From the IMG/VR virus record IMGVR_UViG_3300042306_000794, positions 1 to 20,054 of that record: a stretch of 20,054 bases of DNA. One strand, 5' to 3'. Made by a program: the position numbers and the translations under genes. Within the stretch, counting starts at the first letter, position 1. Each line of letters starts with the position of its first letter. Origin of the DNA: a virus. The notes under the pieces were generated by a model, which was not told the DNA's origin, did not search any database, and was given only the letters and a program-made list of their open reading frames with translations. Below are positions 5,826 to 16,100 of the stretch, piece after piece.

Positions 5826-7721
5826 ATGGCTGATAAAGATAAAAATGTAGATGATATATTTAAAGCGTTTGGTGAATATGCTGGGATTATTTCAAAACAA
5901 TTTGCCACTAACTTTATGGCTTCTGAGATTAAAAAAACAATCGAAGAATATGAAACATCTGCGGTTAATGTTTTAAAATCATTTGGTACGGGTAGAGATA
6001 GAATTGTAGAATTAAAAGCCTCTATGGCTGATGCCGTAACAAGTGTTAAATTGTTAGGTGGTGAATTTAGTGATGTTGCAAAAATAGCAGGAGATATTGG
6101 AACTGCCCTTAATAGAAATATAATCTTAACAAGTCAATCATATGAAAAATTATACGCGACAGCCCAAGTAACTAATGTACAATATCAAACTTTAGCTAAT
6201 AGTTTTAAAGATGCGGGATTTTCCGTATATCAAATAGGTCAAAATATGGAAAAGGTTGTTAATACTGCGAGAGCTCAAGGTATTAATGCAAGAGAAGTGT
6301 CATCCCAAGTTGTACAAAATATGGGATTGATGGACAAATATAATTTTGCCGGTGGTGTTGAAGGTTTGGCAAAAATGGTTACACAAGCAACTAGTTTAAG
6401 AATCTCAGTTAGAGATATTGCTAATACAATGCAAAAAGCATTTGAACCTGAAAGTGCTATTGAAATGGCGGCATCTTTACAGAGATTAGGTATGGCTCAG
6501 GGTGATTTATTAGACCCACTTAGATTGATGGATTTAGCTCAAAATGACCCAGCTGAATTACAAAATCAAATTGCTGAAATGAGTAAAACTTTTGTTGAAT
6601 TCAATCAACAAACTAAATCATTTGAGATAGCACCAGGGGCTAAACGACAATTACAAGAGGTAGCCCAAGCATTAGGTATGCAACCTGAAGCGTTCGCCAA
6701 GATGGCTAAGTCGGCAGCTGAGATGGATGACAAGTTATCAAAAATTTCTTTTCCTAATACATTTACAGAAGACCAAAAGAAATTTGTCGCCAATATGGCT
6801 GAGATGGGTGAAGGTGGTGAATATATGTTGAGAGTTGATAACAAAGACTTGAAACTTGATGAGGCTATGAAATTATTTGAGGGAGATTCAGAAAAACTCA
6901 AAGAGTTTATGAAAGCTTCTGAAAAAAAATCAATGGAAGAATTAGCAAAAGAACAACTTACAACATCAGAAAGAATGGCTGCCGATATTAATGCTATTGC
7001 GAATAGAGTTGGAGCTGCCGCGGCAAGTTCAAAAACACAAGAACAAGCAAATCAAGCAAGTATTGAATTAAGTAGTACACTTCCAAAAATATTGAGTGGG
7101 GATAAACTTCAGGTTCAAGGTATGAGAGAAGCTGGGGATAAAATAGCCCAAGGATTAATAAAAGGTGCTCAAAGTGGAAATATGGCTGAATTTGGTCAAG
7201 CGGCAATAAAAGCGGGTGCTGATACTGAACAATATTTTACTGACGCACTTGGACAAGCGGTACAAGGTGGAAAAAAAGCCTTTGATGATTTAGGAAAATC
7301 AACAAATCCTTTAATACAAATTTTTGGTAAATTAGCTACTAATGTTGGTGCTGTTGTTGGTGAAAGTGAAAAATTGGGAAAAGACTTTTTTAAAACCTCA
7401 GAAACAATAAAAAGTTCAAGTACTAATTTAGAAAGTGTTGCAGCTCAAGCAAAAAATACATCAACAACTACAACCGCAACAGCAACAGCTACAACTGATG
7501 TTACAAAACAAGCAACAGGGACTTTAACGGCTCCTAAAGCTCCTGAATCAACAACAACTGAAATGAAATTTACTAATCCAATTGAAATAAAAGTTACATT
7601 GTCAGGATTCCCATCTGGTATGAAAGAAGAAGATATTAAGAAAATGATAGAAGAGGGTAAATTCAGTCAAGAAATTGTTAAAGCAATAAATGAAGCTGAA
7701 AAACAAAAAACTAAACAATAA
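5826..7721 (+). CDS. Tail tape measure protein
   Basis: This 631-residue protein is nearly all helical, Ala/Gln/Lys/Glu-rich, with long coiled stretches and no clear catalytic motif, as expected of a tape measure protein, which extends inside the tube and fixes its length. Its place after tube and gp26-like genes fits T4 gp29 (about 590 residues), so the tail should be about T4-sized. Residues ~1-130 hold two helical stretches; ~180-290 include QKAFEPESAIEMAASLQRLG and DLLDPLRLMDLAQNDPAE, recalling tape measure proteins of Bacteroidetes phages. Residues 545-557 form a Thr/Ala linker, followed by a small mixed domain (TNPIEIKVTLSGFPSGMKEEDI) and a charged helical end. No lysozyme or peptidase domain and no strong membrane segment are visible. 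It starts at ATG in an A-rich leader after a promoter-like motif. No terminator separates it from the next gene. Confidence 0.85.
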   Translation: MADKDKNVDDIFKAFGEYAGIISKQFATNFMASEIKKTIEEYETSAVNVLKSFGTGRDRIVELKASMADAVTSVKLLGGEFSDVAKIAGDIGTALNRNIILTSQSYEKLYATAQVTNVQYQTLANSFKDAGFSVYQIGQNMEKVVNTARAQGINAREVSSQVVQNMGLMDKYNFAGGVEGLAKMVTQATSLRISVRDIANTMQKAFEPESAIEMAASLQRLGMAQGDLLDPLRLMDLAQNDPAELQNQIAEMSKTFVEFNQQTKSFEIAPGAKRQLQEVAQALGMQPEAFAKMAKSAAEMDDKLSKISFPNTFTEDQKKFVANMAEMGEGGEYMLRVDNKDLKLDEAMKLFEGDSEKLKEFMKASEKKSMEELAKEQLTTSERMAADINAIANRVGAAAASSKTQEQANQASIELSSTLPKILSGDKLQVQGMREAGDKIAQGLIKGAQSGNMAEFGQAAIKAGADTEQYFTDALGQAVQGGKKAFDDLGKSTNPLIQIFGKLATNVGAVVGESEKLGKDFFKTSETIKSSSTNLESVAAQAKNTSTTTTATATATTDVTKQATGTLTAPKAPESTTTEMKFTNPIEIKVTLSGFPSGMKEEDIKKMIEEGKFSQEIVKAINEAEKQKTKQ

Positions 7722-7735
7722 AATCTAATAAATTC

Positions 7736-7747
7736 TATTTATATAAA
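7736..7747 (+). promoter_or_regulatory. Putative late promoter for the baseplate operon
   Basis: TATTTATATAAA shares the TATTTATA core with the motifs at 3313, 4272 and 5805. The inner octamer TATATAAA (7740-7747) ends 9 nt before ATG 7757. It lies in the only spacer before the three closely packed baseplate genes, so it may be their internal promoter in addition to read-through from the tape measure gene. Confidence 0.5.
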
Positions 7748-7756
7748 AACAATTAA

Positions 7757-10700
7757 ATGTCAGATAGTACTTTATCATTTAGTAATAGTGCAAGTTTTAG
7801 AAATAGTTTAATAAGTAGAAATTTAGCACCTTATAATATACCTGGGTCATATACACCACCATCAGGTTCGCAGAACTATGAATTTACAATTTCAAGTTTT
7901 AATGTTGTTGATTCACCTAATGATTTAATAGCAAGTAATCCATTTGTTAATGATAATGCTACATTGAATGAATATGGCCCCAACAATGGTTATCAACAAG
8001 TTATTGTTAATTATAATTTACCAGTTGACCCAAATCAAGGTGAATACAATCCAAACGATACTGTTTTGGATTTGGTTAATGAATTTTATATTGATGCGGC
8101 GTACATTGAAAATAGATTTGGGCCTATAGGTGGGTTTCAAAATATGGTTGTTATTGATAACATTCAAAACAATAACAAGTTATACACACCATATTGGGAC
8201 CCTCCTACATTTATACCCTCAACATATTCACCATATACAATATTATTATCTAATGACCCATCAGGTTCTAATGGACTATTATCTCAGGATTCATTTATTG
8301 CCAAACTAGGGGCACTTTCATTAAAAGATGCACTCCAAGCAAGGATTGATTCAGAAATCTTTCAGAGAAGTGTTGGGGTCGTTAATATTGATGCTTTATC
8401 AGACCCATTTGAGGTTGCATTATTGGCAACAGGAAAAGAACCATTAATCTATAAAGATTATAGAATAACTATACCTGAAAATCCATTAGTTGCTGGGGCT
8501 GAATTTATAACAAGATTGTCTGGTGCAATATTTCCATTATCAACAATCCCTGGTAATTATTTTTCTGATGTTGAACCAAGTGGTGGTTCGTCAAAACAAA
8601 TCAGTAATGCTTTAAATGTTGTTAATCAACTTACAGGTGGATTTTTAGGGCCAATATTAAACACTACAAGAAATCCTTCTGAATTATTCTTGGCTAATAC
8701 TGGAAATGGACAACGTTCAGTTTTATTCAGAAGTATTAGTTATAACCGATATCAACCATCTTATGATAAAAATTTTGGTGGTATTTTAGGTATTGCTCAA
8801 GGTGTTGTTAATTTAATTGCAAATGCAATTAATCCTGATAATGGTACTTTGGTTGGTGGATATTATGTTGGTTCAAGAAATGCTGAACCATCATCAATAA
8901 CTTCACCACCAAATCAATTACCTGTTGACCCATTTGGGAAACAAGTACAAACACCAGTTTATGGTCCTTCCGAACTTGGTATTTTATATGAAGGTAATCA
9001 GAGTCAACTTAACTTTGGTTTAGCGGGTAAATCATTTTCAGATGATGGTGGTATTGATGGTCAATTCGTTTGGACATCACCTAAATATAAAGGTGCTGCA
9101 GGATTTAAAGCAACACCTGGTGGTGGTAAAGGTTCTAAAGATGACGAATTCAAGGAAATTAGTTCTCAATATCAAAAGAATGAATCAACAAATATATCAT
9201 TTAAACAAAGTTCAATATTAGACCAAACTCAAAGATTAGTTGATTCTGCTGATAATGTTGCGGGAATATCAAAATTGAAACATGTTGGTAATGCAATTAA
9301 TCAAGTTAGTAAAGTTTTTAATGATGGATATAAAGAAATAACTAAAGGTTCAAAAGTATTATCGTATGTTGATAATACAACAGGACAAGAATCGGGTATA
9401 GAATATTGTAGAGTGTTTGCTAAAGATACTCCGTATTATACATATGTTGATTTACAAAAAACTGATGGTATTACAACATCAGGAAGAAGATTTACAAACT
9501 CAGTATTTGATAATACATACAATCTTAACATTGCGCCAATTAAAGGCGAAGGTTCTACTAATTTAAAATTAGATGCTAAAGGTAATTTAGTCGCTAAAAA
9601 ATATATGTTTTCAATTGAAAACCTTGCTTGGAGAACATCAAGTAGACCTGGTTTTACTTGGGATGATTTACCTTCTTGTGAGAAAGGTCCTAATGGTGGT
9701 AGAGTTATGTGGTTTCCACCATATGATTTAAAGTTCTCAGATTCAAGTTCTGCGAGTTTTAATGCAACAAGTTTCCTTGGAAGACCTGAACCTATTTACA
9801 CATATAAAGATACAAGTAGAAAAGGTAATATATCTTGGAAGATAATTGTAGATAATCCATCAATAACAAATTTATTGGTAGATAAACAATTAAAAGGTAT
9901 CGATAATCCAAAGATAAATTCAATTATGGAATCTTTCTTTGCTGGTTGTGTAAAATATGATATATATGAATTAGCTAAAAAATTTAACACAATACCATTA
10001 TCTGATTTATACACTTATCAAGAAGTGTTGAATAATCCAAGATTAACTGGTGAGGAATATAAAAAAGTTGTTGAGGAAATACCTAAACAACCTGATGATA
10101 AAAATACAACAGGAGGTCAAACTGGTAAAAACGTTCAACCAGAAACACCAACAGACCCAAGAGTGGAGGAAATAAAAACAGACTTTAATGGGTTAGCTTT
10201 TTATTTTTTTGATAATATACCAGGTCCTAACTTTGGTGCAGTATCAAATCAATCCTATCAAGATACTTATGCTGCATATACAGCACCAACTTTTATTACA
10301 CAATATCAAACAAATAGTAATAGTACATTTTCACCTGATTCTTCTTTTTGTAAAAAGAATGGTACAATAACTACTTCTGATGGGGCAACTATTACTAATA
10401 GTGAATATTGTAGTAGGGCAACTAAAACAACGGATTTTTTTAATACTATCATTAAACCAAACTATGAAAAATTTGCAACTAAGGAAGGTAATTTTGTAAC
10501 CAAAATATCACAATTATTATCTGAAAGTCCTGATAACAAAATAACATTAAATATGATTGGTTCGGCTTCAGCTCCTGGTAGTGTTGAATACAATGTTGAT
10601 TTATCAAAAAGGAGAGTTGACTCAGTACTTAAATTTTTTGAAACCTATAAAATTGGTGATGCTAATTTAAAAAAATATATTGACAATAAACAATTCATAG

Positions 10701-12850
10701 TTAAACCACCATCAATATCAGGAGAAACTATATCAATTCCTAAAACACCTAATAATGAATCTGGTTTTGCGGTTAATTGTACTGAAAATATTACAGGTGG
10801 GACAGGGTTTGTTACACAATCTTCTCAAATTTATTCAGTAAATGCAATGGCTTGCAGAAGAGTTAGAATAGAAAATATTGAAGTAACAATACCAATAACA
10901 ACAACTACAACAACACAAGCTCCAGCCAAAAATGTTGAACCTAAAGTTACTTTAAAACCAATACCGAGAATTCAACCAACAGTTGATATTCAGAAAAAAT
11001 TAAAAGAAGGTATTGGTAAAAGAATATTGAGAAATTTATTAACTGAATGTGATTATTTTGAATTGATTGAAAAAGAAAACCCAATGGTTTATTCTTCATT
11101 CAAAGAAAAAATAAAATACTTTAATCCAACATTCCACTCAATGACACCAGAAGGACTTAATGCGAGATTAACGTTCTTGAATCAATGTGTACGTCCTGGT
11201 GAAACAATACCCATTATTGGAACAGATGGTAAACCTAAATATAATGATTCTTTAAATACTGCATTTGGAGCACCACCAATCCTAGTATTAAGAATTGGGG
11301 ACTTTTATCACACCAAGATAGTACCTAATAGTGTGTCATTTTCATATGACCCAATAGTATATGATATGAATCCTGAAGGTATCGGTATCCAACCTATGAT
11401 TGTGAGTGTTACTTTGGACTTTAATATTATTGGAGGTATGGGTCTTGCAAAACCTATTGAGGAATTACAAAACGCTCTTTCATTTAACTATTATGCAAAT
11501 ACAGAAGTTTATGATGAAAGAGCTATAGCGACAGAAGACACTTCAACTATAGATAAAGAAATTGTAGAAGCTTTAATTTTAAATCAACCAAGTGTTACAA
11601 CTAATCAGGTTACAAATATACAACCAAATCCTGGTGGTAATACAATTGGAAATATTATTACAAATATTCCTGTAACAGGTGGTCAGACTGGTGAAACATC
11701 TTATAGTACTATTATGGACCAATTATTAACTGAAACTAAAAATTATATGAATTTAGTAACTAATAAATTGGAAAGTATTAATAATTCATACAATCTTGGT
11801 ATTGTAAAACTATTAGATTCAAATAAAAATTATACTAAAGGTAAATTAAATCTTGGTACTTTAACACCTAACAACATAGTGATATATGGTAAACCAGTAT
11901 TTGATGAAACTCTTAAAAATGCTTTTGATTTAGTATTAAAAAGTATTGATGATGGAAGTAATGTAATTATAGATAAATTAAAAAAAATTTATAATACTGA
12001 ACAAACACCAATACCATTAATTAAAACTAATTTAAAAAATTATATACAAGATTTACAATCAACATTCAGTAATGGCATTACAACAACTATGCAAGAGTTA
12101 GTTACAGGACAAGAAAACTATGTTCAAGTTATTAGAAAATTAAACGTAGTTGTTGACAAATTAGATGGTAAAATATTAGATACTGGTAAACCAAGAATGT
12201 ATGGTCTTAGTGGAATAACATCAGGTAACACAGATAGTTACAAACAATTAGTTAGTGATTACGCTAAACTGATTGACGTTTTAATGAATACAGGTACAGG
12301 ATTTAATTCTTTATTAGAAACAATTGGTAAAGATATTGCTTTTGGATTTAATATTGCAAATGGGGCAGCACCTAACCAAACAAACTATAAAGATGGTAAT
12401 TTTGTATTAGCAACAAACCCTGAAATAATTGATACTAAAGTTAATAAATTATTTTTTATGATTATGTCAAGAATTATTACCGACAAGAATAAAAAGAAAC
12501 AATTTATTGATGCTATCATAAAAGGAGATGAATTAAAAAAATGGAAAACCCCAGTAAATCTATCAAATAAATTTGAAAAGATAGTTAATGATTTAGATAG
12601 TGATTATTCTAAAGAATTAAAAGCTGAAGAAAAAATATTTACTAATTTAAGAAAAGATAAATTATTTAAAGATTTAATTGATGGTTTGGAGACTAAAATG
12701 TATAAACCAAAAGTTAACCCAAGAAAATTTGAATATACCACTGTTGGTGACTTAACAGCACAAGAAAGTAAAATTTTGAATTTATATAATGGTCAAAATG
12801 GTAGTGAAGCAGATAAAACTAATTTTGATAATAGAATAACTTTTAATTAA
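7757..12850 (+). CDS. Large baseplate/tail structural protein with an internal OmpA-like domain
   Basis: This 1697-residue protein follows the tape measure gene, where T4 encodes tail tube and baseplate initiators (gp48, gp54). It has recognisable blocks. Residues ~1-610 are Asn/Ser/Pro-rich, beta-like. At ~625-700 a structural core includes GRPEPIYTYKDTSRKGNISW (675-694). Residues ~888-1045 look like an OmpA C-terminal domain: MIGSASAPGSVEYN (933-946), LSKRRVDSVLKFF (949-961) and a late ACRRVRIENIEV. A Thr6 linker (1048-1053) follows. Residues ~1126-1250 carry FHSMTPEGLNARLTFLNQC and ELQNALSFNYYANTEVYD, motifs I associate with baseplate proteins of related contractile phages. Residues ~1300-1697 are helical and Lys-rich. 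OmpA-like folds bind peptidoglycan non-covalently, so the insertion could anchor the baseplate to the cell wall; this is inferred. Structural role is likely, exact T4 counterpart uncertain. One base separates its stop from the next ATG. Confidence 0.75.
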   Translation: MSDSTLSFSNSASFRNSLISRNLAPYNIPGSYTPPSGSQNYEFTISSFNVVDSPNDLIASNPFVNDNATLNEYGPNNGYQQVIVNYNLPVDPNQGEYNPNDTVLDLVNEFYIDAAYIENRFGPIGGFQNMVVIDNIQNNNKLYTPYWDPPTFIPSTYSPYTILLSNDPSGSNGLLSQDSFIAKLGALSLKDALQARIDSEIFQRSVGVVNIDALSDPFEVALLATGKEPLIYKDYRITIPENPLVAGAEFITRLSGAIFPLSTIPGNYFSDVEPSGGSSKQISNALNVVNQLTGGFLGPILNTTRNPSELFLANTGNGQRSVLFRSISYNRYQPSYDKNFGGILGIAQGVVNLIANAINPDNGTLVGGYYVGSRNAEPSSITSPPNQLPVDPFGKQVQTPVYGPSELGILYEGNQSQLNFGLAGKSFSDDGGIDGQFVWTSPKYKGAAGFKATPGGGKGSKDDEFKEISSQYQKNESTNISFKQSSILDQTQRLVDSADNVAGISKLKHVGNAINQVSKVFNDGYKEITKGSKVLSYVDNTTGQESGIEYCRVFAKDTPYYTYVDLQKTDGITTSGRRFTNSVFDNTYNLNIAPIKGEGSTNLKLDAKGNLVAKKYMFSIENLAWRTSSRPGFTWDDLPSCEKGPNGGRVMWFPPYDLKFSDSSSASFNATSFLGRPEPIYTYKDTSRKGNISWKIIVDNPSITNLLVDKQLKGIDNPKINSIMESFFAGCVKYDIYELAKKFNTIPLSDLYTYQEVLNNPRLTGEEYKKVVEEIPKQPDDKNTTGGQTGKNVQPETPTDPRVEEIKTDFNGLAFYFFDNIPGPNFGAVSNQSYQDTYAAYTAPTFITQYQTNSNSTFSPDSSFCKKNGTITTSDGATITNSEYCSRATKTTDFFNTIIKPNYEKFATKEGNFVTKISQLLSESPDNKITLNMIGSASAPGSVEYNVDLSKRRVDSVLKFFETYKIGDANLKKYIDNKQFIVKPPSISGETISIPKTPNNESGFAVNCTENITGGTGFVTQSSQIYSVNAMACRRVRIENIEVTIPITTTTTTQAPAKNVEPKVTLKPIPRIQPTVDIQKKLKEGIGKRILRNLLTECDYFELIEKENPMVYSSFKEKIKYFNPTFHSMTPEGLNARLTFLNQCVRPGETIPIIGTDGKPKYNDSLNTAFGAPPILVLRIGDFYHTKIVPNSVSFSYDPIVYDMNPEGIGIQPMIVSVTLDFNIIGGMGLAKPIEELQNALSFNYYANTEVYDERAIATEDTSTIDKEIVEALILNQPSVTTNQVTNIQPNPGGNTIGNIITNIPVTGGQTGETSYSTIMDQLLTETKNYMNLVTNKLESINNSYNLGIVKLLDSNKNYTKGKLNLGTLTPNNIVIYGKPVFDETLKNAFDLVLKSIDDGSNVIIDKLKKIYNTEQTPIPLIKTNLKNYIQDLQSTFSNGITTTMQELVTGQENYVQVIRKLNVVVDKLDGKILDTGKPRMYGLSGITSGNTDSYKQLVSDYAKLIDVLMNTGTGFNSLLETIGKDIAFGFNIANGAAPNQTNYKDGNFVLATNPEIIDTKVNKLFFMIMSRIITDKNKKKQFIDAIIKGDELKKWKTPVNLSNKFEKIVNDLDSDYSKELKAEEKIFTNLRKDKLFKDLIDGLETKMYKPKVNPRKFEYTTVGDLTAQESKILNLYNGQNGSEADKTNFDNRITFN

Positions 12851-12851
12851 A

Positions 12852-13175
12852 ATGGCAAGACAAAACTACAATAGATATAAGGACTTTGTTATTAATGGTG
12901 AACAAACAATTGTTCCCTATATAACTCTTCCATCTAAAAGTACAGATAAAAAATATATCTATAAGATTGGTATGTCTAGGATGGATAAGGTATCCCAACA
13001 ATACTATGGTTCTCCTTTATTTGGATGGTTAATTATGCAAGCAAATCCACAATTTAGTGGTAATGAATGGAGGATTCCTGATGGTTCTATATTGACAATT
13101 CCATATCCTTTAGTAGCTTCATTACAAGACTATAAAAATCAATTGGACGAGTATCTTTTCTATTATGGTAGATAA
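12852..13175 (+). CDS. LysM/gp53-like small baseplate protein
   Basis: This 107-residue protein has the pattern of the LysM-like tail proteins (T4 gp53, P2 gpX): a beta strand and helix with MSRMDKVSQQYYGSPLFGW (residues 41-59), a conserved ANPQ turn, then RIPDGSILTIPYPL (74-87), where a strand closes the fold. Residues 1-30 are a basic arm (MARQNYNRYKDFVINGEQ) and the last ~20 form a helix ending FYYGR. In contractile tails these small proteins sit at the baseplate and bind hub or wedge partners rather than glycan. It begins 1 nt after the upstream stop and overlaps the next gene by 11 nt, so the three are probably translationally coupled. No own promoter is visible. Family assignment is good; choosing between wedge gp53 and hub gpX types is not possible from sequence. 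Confidence 0.8.
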   Translation: MARQNYNRYKDFVINGEQTIVPYITLPSKSTDKKYIYKIGMSRMDKVSQQYYGSPLFGWLIMQANPQFSGNEWRIPDGSILTIPYPLVASLQDYKNQLDEYLFYYGR

Positions 13176-16100
13176 ACAAGAAAACATTTTGGTTGAATTC
13201 GATTATAATAACATTATTATAATTGACCCAAACAAAATTATAGATGAAAATGGTAAGGCAAAACAAAGATTAGTACAACACGAAAATCTCGTGATGTATG
13301 CTAATTTGGAATGTGATGTATTACCAAGAACTAAATTGGCAATAGGCGTTGCCCCAAATGATGCAATTGAAACGATTTCAGTTGCAAGAATTAACTTTTT
13401 GAAACCCGGAGGTAAGACATTCTTGGATACTTCTTGGACTGATGAAATTACAGGTAAAGGAACTGTGACAGGTGAGGGTGTTAATCAACCCAAACAAACA
13501 TCAATTAAAAACCCAAATAAAGATAACGATTTTTACATACGTCAAACAATTCAATCAGGAGGAAAACCTGGTTCTGTTGACAATGGGTTATTAGGTATAA
13601 CATCAATTAATATTAGACAAACTACAGCTTTTATGCCAACAATATCAATTGAATTGGTTGACATTAAAGGTAGGGCTTTGTTTGAATCTGGTGACAATTC
13701 ACCTTATGCGGCATTTTTTAATTTACCATACCCATTATTTTATTTAACAATAAAGGGTTATTATGGTAAAGCTGTAAGATTGGGATTAATGTTACAGAAA
13801 TTTAATGCAAGATTCCAACCAGATTCAGGTAACTTTAAGATTGATTTGATGTTCTATACATACAAGTACACAATATTAAGTGAGTTGAGTATGGCAGCAC
13901 TTATTGCTGCCCCACATATGTATAAAACAAGAATATCAACACAATCAAGTAGTGGCGGACCATCAACTTTAGTTAAAGTAAATGAATCAATAACTGAACG
14001 TGGATACCAAAAGATTAAAGAATTATATAGTGAATATAAATCAAAAGGTTTAATTCCTGATGATTTGCCAGAATTAACTTTGGTACAACTTAAAGAAAGA
14101 TTAGATACTTTCATCAAAGATAAATTAGACACATTTACTAAACAAAATTTAGAACCTATTTCAGGCTGTGATGACTATCAAAAAAATCTAAAAGAATATC
14201 AAGGTGCTATATATTATTATACAGCAGGAAGAATATCTTGGTTCAATAAGTACTTGGATAAAAATAACTTTTTTATTCTTAACAATAATACACAAACTAA
14301 AGTTTATACGTTTAAAAAAGAAATTAATACTCCTGATTTAAGACAAGCCGCAGTTACTGAATTAAATGGAATTGTTCAAGAATTTAATAAAAAATTGAAT
14401 AGCAATCCTGTTGTTGGTGAAAAAGGAAGTTATAAGATTGATGGTAAAACATTTAATTCATTAGTACCAAATCCAATCACAACAAATGTATTTAACACAA
14501 CAATTGATTATGCGAATATTAATAAAAAACAAACTTACATACAAAGAAAAGGTTCTGAGCCAAATAATGACCAACTAGCTCAATTTGAAAAAGAATTAGT
14601 TGAAACTTTTATTGTTAATACAAGCCAAGTAACATTAAAAGATGGAACAAAATTACCTGTAACTAATTTCTATGTATTTGAAGGTCCTAATACATTTATT
14701 GATTTAACTGATAAAATGGGTAGAGACCTTAAAGTCATCAGAGAACAAATTGAACAAGAACTAACGTTAGCCTTAACCAATTTATTAGAAAACAAAAGTG
14801 ATGGAATTGGATTTGTTCCTAACATTAGAAATGTTTTAGCCGTTGTATTTGCAAGTGGTGAAGCTTTCTTAAGAATGATGGATGATGTTCATACCAAAGC
14901 TTGGGATTTAAGTGATAATCCTATTAGAAAACAAATAGTACTTAATACACAGACAGCAGGTGCTTCTCAAGAAACATTTAATAATGGGGATATTCAAAAT
15001 ACACCAATTTATCCTTGGCCTCAATATATTGAAGAAACTACAGGTGAAAATGGACACGAAAAATATGAATTACGTTATCCTGGTGATTCTTCGGTAATAT
15101 CAAAAACCAAAGGATATTTGTTGGATGTATGGCCTGAGATTGAATTTGTTGAAGAATTTATCAAGGGATTTACAGAACGAAAGAGTCCACCAGCAGAAAA
15201 TAAAAATGGTAATGAGGTTACTGAAGTTAAAAGAGTTAGTTTTAATGCAATTGAATTTCCAATTGGAAATTATGTTTTCTCAAATAAAGAAGAGGTTAAA
15301 TTCTTTTTTGAAATTTACGAGAGAATGTTGTACATATCAAACTATTCTAAATTATCAAGAGTTTCTGATGCACCTAGTTTTATAGACCCAATAGTTAAAA
15401 TAATTTCTGAATGTGAAAAAATTAACATCAAAAATGGTCTTAGTGATGGTGCTCCATTTATTAAAGATAAACTTAAAAATTATTTAATAAGTTCTGGTAA
15501 CTTTTTACAATTATTGAGACAATTCTCAAATAATGGTAGGGGGGAAAGTTGGCAAAATTATATAAGAGGTATTTTTAACACAAAATATATTAAAAATACT
15601 ATTAATAATGCAAGTTTTGAATTCTTGGATTCAAGAATATTAAATGAGAAATTTACTCAACCTGCAATTACATTAACTGATGAAACTAAAATACAAGAAT
15701 TTATAAGTTCATCAACAAATTCTAAATTTGATTTTACTGATACTTTCCCATTTACAAATAAAAATTGGGTTAAAAAGTATTTAGCACAATCATCTACTAT
15801 TGATACACCAGAATTAGCATTTAAAACACCTGAAGTACTTAAGTACAATCAGACTAATAAAATTATTGCTAACTTTTTACCAACAGCAAATAATACTTTT
15901 GCCAAACCATTCGCAGTATTTGTACAAGAAAATGGAACTGAACCAAATCCAATTCCAAATAATGCTCAAAACTCACAAGTTACAAGTAGTCAATTAATAG
16001 ATTTTTATCAAAGACCATCTGATAAACAAATTATAACTGAAGGTAGAATTAGATACGAAAATTATAGCGGGTCAGTTAGTTTTGAACAAACAACATCAAT

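Noticed and set aside
13204-13224. Ile-rich stretch near the N-terminus of the giant protein as a signal peptide or membrane anchor
   Set aside because: It is too short, flanked by acidic and Asn residues, and fits a beta strand of a cytoplasm-assembled baseplate protein.
15125-15385. 86-residue + strand frame inside the giant gene
   Set aside because: It lies entirely within the long continuous frame from 13165 and has no recognisable features.
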